Positions 1-5,996 of a stretch of DNA of 13,386 nucleotides are shown piece after piece. The stretch lies in the NCBI GenBank assembly GCA_022822575.1, contig JAJEBJ010000314.1, positions 1 to 13,386 on the forward strand, read 5' to 3'. The translations under genes and the position numbers were made by a program. A model generated the notes under the pieces. The model did not search any database. It was not told where the DNA came from and worked only from the letters and a program-made list of their open reading frames with translations. The DNA is from Alphaproteobacteria bacterium. GTDB taxonomy: Bacteria > Pseudomonadota > Alphaproteobacteria > SP197. Positions within the stretch are counted from its first letter, which is position 1. Each line of letters opens with the position of its first letter.

Positions 1-400
1 CCCCTCTGACTCCGCTCTCGATGTCCCTGTTCGTCTGGTGCGCGAGCTTCTCCAGCTGGTCGATCTCGGCCGGGGTCATGCGTGGCGTGGCGAGTTCGGT
101 CGCCGCACCTTCCAGGTTGGCGCGTAGGAAGAAGAGATCGGAGACTCGCGCGGGATCGAGCCTGGGAACGCGGAACGAGCGGTTGGCGGACGCGATGAGG
201 GCGCGTTCCGATGCCAGGCGCTTGAGCGCTTCGCGTACCGGCATCATGCTGGTGCCCATCCTCTCGGCGACCGTGCGGATGGAGAGGGCGCTGTCAGGAC
301 CATGTTCGCCGACGATCAGCGACCACTTGAGTTGCTCATAGATCTGGTCGCTGAGCGACATGTCGCTTCGCGCGAATCGTGGGTTCCCGCCTCGCTGCAT
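1..400 (-). CDS. GntR-family (FCD subfamily) transcriptional regulator, 3' end cut off by window edge
   Basis: This is a DNA-binding repressor or activator, likely local to the transporter operon. The first 133 codons are visible from an ATG at 400. Residues about 14-80 form a GntR winged helix-turn-helix: LSDQIYEQLKWSLIVG, then IRTVAERMGTS and the hallmark MPVREALKRLASERAL. A short linker follows, and from about residue 82 the FCD effector domain begins (DPARVSDLFFLRANLEGAA). The start at 400 is preferred because AGGAAA (404-409 on the plus strand) precedes it. An in-frame ATG at 361 has no comparable ribosome site and would trim only 13 residues. It lies 83 bp behind the transporter ATPase on the same strand, so it is probably the last gene of the operon or has its own weak promoter. 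FCD regulators commonly sense small carboxylates or amino-acid-like ligands; here the ligand is unknown. The C-terminal ligand-binding part lies outside the window. Confidence 0.9.
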   Translation of the reverse strand, partial: MQRGGNPRFARSDMSLSDQIYEQLKWSLIVGEHGPDSALSIRTVAERMGTSMMPVREALKRLASERALIASANRSFRVPRLDPARVSDLFFLRANLEGAATELATPRMTPAEIDQLEKLAHQTNRDIESGVRG

Positions 401-483
401 CAGTTTCCTGCCGCCTGCTGACCGGTCCGCCGCCGGTGTTCCATGACGCTCTCGAGCCAACCGACCTTGAGGTCGGGAACGGA

Positions 484-2055
484 TCACAACAGGAGATCCG
501 TATAGTCATGATGAGGCGGCCGCAGCACCTCGGCTGTTGGCCCCGCCGCGACGATTTCGCCGTCACGCATGACCGCCACCCGGTCGGCAATGCGCGCGAT
601 CGTCGAAATGTCGTGGGAGATGAAGATGTAGGCCACGTTCAACCGGTCCTGCAGGGAAACGAGAAGGTCCAGGATGGCTTCGGCGACCACCGTGTCGAGG
701 GCCGAGGTGATTTCATCACAGATGATGAGTTGGGGATCGGCGGCAAGCGCCCGGGCCAGGTTGACCCGCTGCTTCTGACCGCCTGACAGCTCGCGCGGAA
801 ATCGCCGTGCAAAGGCGGGATCGAGGCCGACCAACTCCAGGAGTTCGCCGACCCGGTTCTCGATCGCGCGGCGGTCCGCACCGAAATAGAACGCCAGCGG
901 GCGGCCCAGGATCTTCGAGACGACGTGGCGCGGATTGCGCGCCACGTCGGCCATCTGGAAGACGATCTGGACCTCGCGCAACTCGTCGCGGGTGCGTTGC
1001 TTCAGCGAGGCGGCGAGCGGCCGTCCCCTGAAGAGAACCTCGCCTTTCCAGGGTGTCATGAGGCCGCTGATGACACGGCCGAGTGTCGATTTCCCTGAAC
1101 CGGATTCACCGATGACGCCGACGGTCTCCGCGGCACGCACGTCAAGGGAGACGTCGCGCAAGGCCGCCACCTCCCGCTGGCGACCATACCCGGCCGAGAC
1201 TCCGTTGACCGAAAGCAGGTGTGACTCTTTTTCGCCCCGCGAGGCTCTCTGCGTCACCTCTTCCGGCATGACATGGGCCGCGGCGATCAACTGCCTGGTG
1301 TAATCCTGGCGCGGAACGGTGATGATCGTTTCCGTGGGGCCGTACTCGACCATGCGGCCGTCTTTCAGCACCAGAATCTCGTCGGCGATCTGGGCGACGA
1401 CGGCGAGATCATGACTGACATAGATGGCCGAGGTCTGGTTCTCGCGAACCAGGTTCTTGAACGCCTGCAACACCTCGATCTGGGTCGTGACGTCGAGTGC
1501 GGTAGTCGGCTCGTCGAGGATCAGCAGCTTCGGGCTGCACATCATCGCCATGGCCGCCATCAGGCGTTGCAACTGGCCGCCGCTCACCTGGTGGGGATAG
1601 CGTCGCCCGATTGTCTCCGGAGACGGCAAGTCCAGTTCGCCATAGAGCGCGGCTGCCTTGCGGGTGGCGTCCTCCCGGCTCATCAGGTTCCGGATCTGCG
1701 GGATCTCGGTGACCTGGCGGTTGATCGAGAGGGCGCTGTTGAACGACGCGGCGGCGCTCTGGGCGACATAGGAGATGTCGACACCACGTACCTGCTGACG
1801 ACCGATGAGATCCAGCTGCAGCACGTCAGTGCCGTCAAGCAGGATCTCGCCGCCCTTGAAGGCACAGCCTGGACGGGCATAGCCCAGACAGGCAAGCGAG
1901 ATGGTCGTCTTTCCCGAACCGGACTCGCCGATCAGCGCGACCACCTTGCCGGGAGCGACCGAGAAAGAGATATCCTGGACGATCGGTGTGCGCTCGCCAC
2001 GCTTGGCGATGGCATCGACCGACAGGTTCTTCACATCGATGACGTTGCCGGTCAT
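484..2055 (-). CDS. ABC transporter ATP-binding protein, fused DppD-DppF type double ATPase
   Basis: This cytoplasmic subunit powers a peptide/opine/nickel-type importer. It carries two complete nucleotide-binding domains in one 523-residue chain, replacing the separate D and F subunits; such fusions are well known in proteobacteria. Domain 1 has Walker A GESGSGKTT (43-51), Q-loop Gln99, signature VSGGQLQR (157-164), Walker B LLILDEPTTALD (177-188) and H-loop His215. Domain 2 has Walker A GESGSGKST (316-324), Gln367, signature LSGGQKQR (423-430) and Walker B LIICDEITSALD (443-454), then FISHDIS. Domain 2 has Ile in place of the usual Pro after the catalytic Glu (Glu448), a variant I recall in other double-ATPase proteins, so it is probably active. 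The ATG at 2055 overlaps the preceding permease stop by one base (TGATG). A GTG one codon upstream (2058) is possible. Substrate is not deducible. Confidence 0.95.
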   Translation of the reverse strand: MTGNVIDVKNLSVDAIAKRGERTPIVQDISFSVAPGKVVALIGESGSGKTTISLACLGYARPGCAFKGGEILLDGTDVLQLDLIGRQQVRGVDISYVAQSAAASFNSALSINRQVTEIPQIRNLMSREDATRKAAALYGELDLPSPETIGRRYPHQVSGGQLQRLMAAMAMMCSPKLLILDEPTTALDVTTQIEVLQAFKNLVRENQTSAIYVSHDLAVVAQIADEILVLKDGRMVEYGPTETIITVPRQDYTRQLIAAAHVMPEEVTQRASRGEKESHLLSVNGVSAGYGRQREVAALRDVSLDVRAAETVGVIGESGSGKSTLGRVISGLMTPWKGEVLFRGRPLAASLKQRTRDELREVQIVFQMADVARNPRHVVSKILGRPLAFYFGADRRAIENRVGELLELVGLDPAFARRFPRELSGGQKQRVNLARALAADPQLIICDEITSALDTVVAEAILDLLVSLQDRLNVAYIFISHDISTIARIADRVAVMRDGEIVAAGPTAEVLRPPHHDYTDLLL

Positions 2056-2912
2056 CACTGGAGATCTTCCGGCGAGGCGGCGTCGTTGCGGCGCAGATAC
2101 CAGTCGACCAGGAGGTTGATGCTGATGGTGATTGCGGCGATGCAGAGTGCCGGATAGAGCGGCGTGAATGTGCCGTAGAGAAGGCCCTGCATGTTCTCCC
2201 GGATCAGGACGCCCAGGTCCGCCTGCGGCGGCTGGACGCCAAGGCCGAGGAAGCTCAACGCAGAGATGAACAGGATCGCATAGGTGAAGCGGATACCGAA
2301 TTCCGCCGCCAGCGGAACCAGGGCGTTGGGCAGGATTTCATGCCACATCAGCCAGCCAAACCGCTCGCCACGCACGGTCGCGGCCTCGACGTAGTCCTGG
2401 ACCACGATATCGACGCCGAGTGCCCGGGCGACCCGGAAGACGCGGGTTGAATCGATGAAGGCGATGGTGACGACAAGTACCGGGATCGACGGCCCAAGCG
2501 CCGTGATGACGATCAGCGCCAGCATGATTGCCGGGAAGGCGATAAGGGCGTCCACCAGACGGCTGATCAGCATGTCGAAGCGGCCACCGAGGACAGCGGC
2601 CAGAAAGCCCAGGCTGCAGCCGACGAAGAAGGCCAGCAATGCGATCGTGAGAGAAACGACGACGGTGAGCCTCAGACCGTAGAAGAGGCGGGAAAAGAGG
2701 TCACGTCCCAGATAGTCGCTGCCCAGCAACAAGCCCTCGCCTGGCGACATGAAGCTGCCGGTCGTCAGGATCTCGCCTTCCCTGTGGGGCGCCAGGAATG
2801 GCGCCAGGATCGTGGCAAGCAGGATCAGAGTGATGATCACCAGGCACAACGTGGCCGTCGGCGTCAGATCGCGCCGGGCCTCGCGAAGCGCTATGACGAC
2901 GCGCTCGACCAT
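2055..2912 (-). CDS. ABC transporter permease, DppC/OppC family
   Basis: Inner-membrane permease, 285 residues, normal for the family. The N-terminal segment LCLVIITLILLATILAPFLA is the first membrane helix, followed by a periplasmic loop with LLGSDYLGRDLFSRLFYGLR, which is the OppC hallmark preceding the transport domain. Several further hydrophobic helices follow. The cytoplasmic EAA loop, which docks on the ATPase, is seen in EAATVRGERFGW and LPNALVPL at about residues 175-205. The C-terminal region contains LSFLGLGVQPPQADLG, also typical of DppC. The ATG at 2912 directly follows the TAG stop of the upstream permease (2915-2913) with no intervening base, and the stop overlaps the ATPase start. 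The two permeases and the ATPase therefore form one translationally coupled block. It would pair with the DppB-like permease to form the heterodimeric channel. Confidence 0.94.
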   Translation of the reverse strand: MVERVVIALREARRDLTPTATLCLVIITLILLATILAPFLAPHREGEILTTGSFMSPGEGLLLGSDYLGRDLFSRLFYGLRLTVVVSLTIALLAFFVGCSLGFLAAVLGGRFDMLISRLVDALIAFPAIMLALIVITALGPSIPVLVVTIAFIDSTRVFRVARALGVDIVVQDYVEAATVRGERFGWLMWHEILPNALVPLAAEFGIRFTYAILFISALSFLGLGVQPPQADLGVLIRENMQGLLYGTFTPLYPALCIAAITISINLLVDWYLRRNDAASPEDLQ

Positions 2913-3866
2913 CTACTTGGGGTGCCTGACGCGCGGGTTGGCGATGAGCGAGATGATGTCGGCTGCCAGGTTCAGCACGACATAGGTCGAGCAGAAGATC
3001 ATCGCCGCGGCCTGCACCAGGGGGATGTCACGCGTCGTCACGCCTTCGACCATCAGTCTGCCAATGCCCGGAAAATTGAACATGGACTCGATCACGACGA
3101 TGCCGGTGATGAGGTAGGCAAGGTTGAGCGCGATGACGTTGATGATCGGTGCAATGGCGTTGGGCAGCGCATGAACCAGGATGATCCGCCACTTCGGCAC
3201 GCCCTTGAGAATCGCCATTTCTATCGGCGACGAGGTCAGCACGTTCAGGACAGCACTGCGCGTCATCCGGGCCATGTGCGCCATGACGGTGAAGGAGAGC
3301 GCCGTCACCGGCAGGGCGAGAACGCGGGCGTATTCAAGAAAGCCGTCGACGCGGTTCAGGTTGGCGATTGCCGGAAGCCAGCCGAGCTGAACGGCGAACA
3401 GGGATACAAGGAGGACCGCAATCAGGAAGTCGGGTACGGAAATGAGCGCCAGGGTCGAGGTCGAGATCAACCGGTCAATCGCGCTGTCGGGCCGGGTCGA
3501 GGCGACCAGGCCGAGCACGATCGAGAGCGGCACGGCAATTGCCGCCGTGACGGCCGCCAGCAGAACCGTGTTGCCAATGCGCTCGCCGATGACATCGTTC
3601 AGGATCGCCCCATTGGCCAGCGAGGTGCCGAGATCGCCACGCAACAGTTCTCCCAGCCAGGCGAGGTACCGCAGGTGAGCCGGCTCATCGAGGCCCAGCC
3701 GTTCCCGGATGTTGGCGACCAGTTCCGGCGTCGCTCCCTGCCCCAGGATGGCATAGGCGACATCACCGGGCAGGATTTCGGTGCCGACAAAGACCAGGAT
3801 CGAGACGATCAGCACGGTCAGAATGCCCAGCCCCAAACGCTGCACGATGACGCTGAGGATGTTCAT
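2913..3866 (-). CDS. ABC transporter permease, DppB/OppB family
   Basis: Inner-membrane permease of 317 residues. It opens with a single N-terminal helix (LGLGILTVLIVSILVFVGTEI) and then the family hallmark ILPGDVAYAILG and RERLGLDEPAHLRYLAWLGELLRGDLGTSL, which in DppB/OppB proteins precedes the five-helix transport domain. The EAA-type loop AILKGVPKWRIILVHALPNAIAPI near residues 200-225 contacts the ATPase. I chose ATG 3866 (MNILSVIVQRLGLG) because it matches the usual DppB N-terminus. The open frame extends to an ATG at 3908, but the extra 14 residues are polar, lack a ribosome site and begin next to a strong stem-loop. It is separated from the binding-protein gene by 107 bp containing that stem-loop, so it is probably expressed at a lower level than the binding protein. 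Confidence 0.93.
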   Translation of the reverse strand: MNILSVIVQRLGLGILTVLIVSILVFVGTEILPGDVAYAILGQGATPELVANIRERLGLDEPAHLRYLAWLGELLRGDLGTSLANGAILNDVIGERIGNTVLLAAVTAAIAVPLSIVLGLVASTRPDSAIDRLISTSTLALISVPDFLIAVLLVSLFAVQLGWLPAIANLNRVDGFLEYARVLALPVTALSFTVMAHMARMTRSAVLNVLTSSPIEMAILKGVPKWRIILVHALPNAIAPIINVIALNLAYLITGIVVIESMFNFPGIGRLMVEGVTTRDIPLVQAAAMIFCSTYVVLNLAADIISLIANPRVRHPK

Positions 3867-3911
3867 GGATTGTGCTTCGCGCGCCCCTTGTCCCCTCGAG
3901 ACTACCATGGA

Positions 3912-3948
3912 ACGGCCACCGCGGAAGGGACTCCTCCGCGGTGGCCGT
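3912..3948 (-). promoter_or_regulatory. Strong intercistronic stem-loop after the binding-protein gene
   Basis: Perfect 14-bp inverted repeat: arm ACGGCCACCGCGGA at 3912-3925 and its complement at 3935-3948, with a 9-nt loop. It begins 25 nt downstream of the binding-protein stop codon and ends before the permease start. Neither side carries a T-run, so it does not read as a classical intrinsic terminator. By analogy with the malE-malF region of Escherichia coli, such a structure can stabilise the upstream binding-protein message or partly attenuate read-through, so the soluble receptor is made in excess over the membrane subunits. The function is inference; the repeat itself is read directly. 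Confidence 0.75.
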
Positions 3949-3973
3949 CACAGGCAAAAGTCAGCCGTCAGAC

Positions 3974-5572
3974 TCAACTCTCGACGCGTTCAAGCCACGC
4001 AGTACGGGCCATCTGGTAGAAACCGAGCGGCCCGGACGGGTGCGGCACGATACCCTGAACCTCGGTTCGGGAGGCGTCCATGTAGTCGCTGAACGCCATG
4101 GTGATGTGGCCGCCGTCGTCCTGGAGCATGCGTTGCAGTTCGCAATACATCTCCTTGCGCAGGTTGAAATCGGTGACACCACGCGCTTCGATCATGATCC
4201 TGTCGAAGTCCTCGTTGTTCCACGCCGTCTCGTTGTACGAGGCGCCGCCGGCAAAGGCGATCGACAGGATGAGATCGGGCACGGGCCGACCGTCCCAACC
4301 GGAAACGCACATGGGTTTCACCAGCCACGCGGTCTGCCAATAGGTATCGGCCGGCGGCTGGATCAGGTTGATGTCGATACCCGCAGCCCGCGCCGATTCC
4401 TGGAAGACCTGGCCGGCGGCAAGGCCACCCTGGCCCGGCACGTCGGAGGCGTAGAAGTCGATGGGCGTGCCCTCGAGCCCGGTCTTCTGAAAATGGAACC
4501 TGGCCTTGTCGGGATCGTAGGCGCGCTGTTCGATGTCGGTGCAGTAGTAGGGATCGATCGGCGAGATCGGGTGATCGTTGCCGACGTGAGCGAACCCCTT
4601 CATCACGTTGTTGATGATCGCCTCGCGGTCGATGGCGTACTTCATGGCCAGGCGGAAGTCGGGATCGCTCGTCGGCTCGCGGTCGAGCATCATGGCGATG
4701 TTGAGGAACGAGGCGCTCTTCGAGTTCAGCACCTTGACGTCGTCGCGCTGCTCGATCAGGCCGACCGCCTTGGGATCGAGATAGAGCAACACGTTGATGT
4801 CGTCGGACAACAGGGCGTTGGTCCTCGCCGTCGGATCGCCGATCGCCACCGTCTCGAATTCGTCGACCCAGGGTCCGTCATCACCCCAATAGTCGCCGTT
4901 GCGCTCGAAGACATAGCTCAGGCCGGCCTGGAAATCCTTGACCTTGAACGGTCCCGTGCCGGATGTGGTGTTGCTGAAGTCGGTCCAGCCTTCCTGGGAG
5001 ACGTGCACGCGCGTATCGCTCAGGACGATGGGAAAGTCCGCGTTGGGTGAGGACAGCCTGAACTTGACGACGTGATCGCCGTCCTTCGTCATCTCGACGA
5101 TCTGCCCAAGGTAGGCCTTGGCAGGCGACTCCGAGTCCTCCGTCAGGTGGCGGCTGAAGGAGAAGATGACGTCGTCGGCATTGAACGTCTTGCCGCTGTG
5201 AAAGGTGACGCCCTTGCGCAGTTCGAAGGTCCATTCGGTTGCGTCGTCGCTGACCTCCCAACCTGTGGCGAGCCAGGGTACCGGACGCAGATCGGGGCCT
5301 CGGTTGACCATCAGGTCATAGACCGAGAATCCGCGCAGGATGTCGGAGGTCGAGTAGAACGCTGTCGGGTCGAGCGAATCGATGTTCTGCGCGGCCTCGA
5401 CGCCAACCGTGAGACGGCCACCCTTGACCGGCGATTGCGCCCTGGCGGCGCTCGTGATCAGGCCCGGAAGGACCGAAGCGCCGACTCCGGCAGCCGCCAT
5501 GCGGCCGGCAAACTCGCGCCGCGAAATGCGCCGCTTGACGAACAAATCAGTCAGATAGTCGATCTTTGTCAT
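3974..5572 (-). CDS. Peptide/opine/nickel-type ABC transporter solute-binding protein (SBP family 5), Tat-exported
   Basis: Periplasmic receptor that delivers substrate to the adjacent permeases; 532 residues, normal for SBP_bac_5. The N-terminus carries a twin-arginine signal (RRISRREFAGRMAAAG, residues 14-29), a hydrophobic stretch and a probable cleavage site near SAARA|QS (residues 45/46). The mature part shows family-5 landmarks: WEVSDDATEWTFELRKGVTFHSG, DVIFSFSRH, GTGPFKVKDF and VFERNGDYWGDDGPWVDEFE, and later LAMKYAIDREAIINNVMKG. The start at 5572 is favoured by a good ribosome site, GAGGAAG (5578-5584), five bases upstream, and by the proper Tat signal. The open frame runs on to 5743, but the extra 57 residues do not look like a secretory leader. 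There is no lipobox. It is first in the operon and the likely target of GntR control. The family binds peptides, opines, nickel complexes or sugars; the ligand here is unknown. Confidence 0.94.
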   Translation of the reverse strand: MTKIDYLTDLFVKRRISRREFAGRMAAAGVGASVLPGLITSAARAQSPVKGGRLTVGVEAAQNIDSLDPTAFYSTSDILRGFSVYDLMVNRGPDLRPVPWLATGWEVSDDATEWTFELRKGVTFHSGKTFNADDVIFSFSRHLTEDSESPAKAYLGQIVEMTKDGDHVVKFRLSSPNADFPIVLSDTRVHVSQEGWTDFSNTTSGTGPFKVKDFQAGLSYVFERNGDYWGDDGPWVDEFETVAIGDPTARTNALLSDDINVLLYLDPKAVGLIEQRDDVKVLNSKSASFLNIAMMLDREPTSDPDFRLAMKYAIDREAIINNVMKGFAHVGNDHPISPIDPYYCTDIEQRAYDPDKARFHFQKTGLEGTPIDFYASDVPGQGGLAAGQVFQESARAAGIDINLIQPPADTYWQTAWLVKPMCVSGWDGRPVPDLILSIAFAGGASYNETAWNNEDFDRIMIEARGVTDFNLRKEMYCELQRMLQDDGGHITMAFSDYMDASRTEVQGIVPHPSGPLGFYQMARTAWLERVES

Positions 5573-5634
5573 GGATGCTTCCTCTTCAGTTTCAGGGCCG
5601 CCCGCGTAGGGCAATGGTACGTTCAATTCGAAAC

Positions 5635-5644
5635 TGTGATCACA
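5635..5644. promoter_or_regulatory. Candidate operator palindrome TGTGATCACA
   Basis: A perfect 10-bp palindrome, 63 bp upstream of the binding-protein start. It lies directly downstream of the predicted -10 box, over the expected transcription start, where a bound repressor would block RNA polymerase. Many GntR/FCD regulators use short palindromes with GT and AC half-sites, so the GntR protein encoded at the end of this operon is the natural candidate. The motif also recalls CRP half-sites, but the six-base spacer CRP requires is missing. Regulator assignment is inference. Confidence 0.5.
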
Positions 5645-5645
5645 C

Positions 5646-5673
5646 ATTGTAGGGGCTTGGTGAAGCGATTCAA
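5646..5673 (-). promoter_or_regulatory. Predicted sigma-70-like promoter of the transporter operon
   Basis: Read on the minus strand, a -35-like TTGAAT (5673-5668) is followed by a 16-bp spacer and a -10-like TACAAT (5651-5646), five of six bases matching TATAAT. It points toward the binding-protein gene and would start transcription near 5639, giving a leader of about 67 nt. The boxes were found by eye; no scoring was done. Confidence 0.5.
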
Positions 5674-5996
5674 GGACAATGCGGACCGCAGAGATCTGAC
5701 GACATTCCGGGCGTCGGTTCGCGCAGTCTCCTCCATGCTTCACACCACGGCGTCGCGCGGATCAGCCGGCAAGGACGCGGGTTCCGGGAACGGTCGGGAG
5801 CCCGGTCCCATGGCCCCGACGAAGGCAGGCAGGGGACGGACATCGATGCCTTCGGTGCGGGCCCGGCCACGCGCAGGCGTCCCAGGGGACGTCTCCAGGA
5901 CGCCCTCGTGAACCCGGGTCCGGATGCCGGTCTTGCCTCTTGATGAACTGTGAGCGCCGTGGTCGTCTAATGGTCCCGTGTGGCATTGGGACTCTC

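Larger units (their letters stand above)
5573..5996. other. Divergent intergenic region between the transporter operon and the flavoprotein gene
   Basis: These 424 bp hold the promoter and palindrome described separately at the transporter side. The remainder (about 5680-5996) is GC-rich. I see no convincing gene in it: the short frames present lack ribosome sites or recognisable sequence. It contains small inverted repeats, including GGCGTCC (5876-5882) with GGACGCC (5898-5904). The half-site-like string AACTGTGA occurs at 5632-5639 beside the palindrome and again at 5946-5953, close to the flavoprotein start. No clear promoter for the flavoprotein gene was found: TTGATG at 5940 and TCTAAT at 5966 are 20 bp apart, too far for a good match. 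Confidence 0.6.

Noticed and set aside
2784..4019. Long plus-strand open frame opposite the permease genes
   Set aside because: Composition is rich in Arg, Asp, Gly, His and Gln with no domain, typical of the antisense frame of a GC-rich gene; the minus strand holds clear permeases.
3872..5050. Long plus-strand open frame opposite the family-5 binding protein
   Set aside because: Antisense shadow; no recognisable motif, while the minus strand has an unmistakable SBP_bac_5 protein with a Tat signal.
5635..5644. CRP-type binding site
   Set aside because: TGTGA and TCACA half-sites are fused without the six-base spacer that CRP needs, so a GntR-type operator is more likely.
5744..5996. Possible gene remnant on the minus strand in the divergent region, ending at a TGA near 5745
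   Set aside because: The frame is open for about 80 codons and reads plausibly near its end, but has no start codon, ribosome site or recognisable domain; chance openness in GC-rich DNA explains it.
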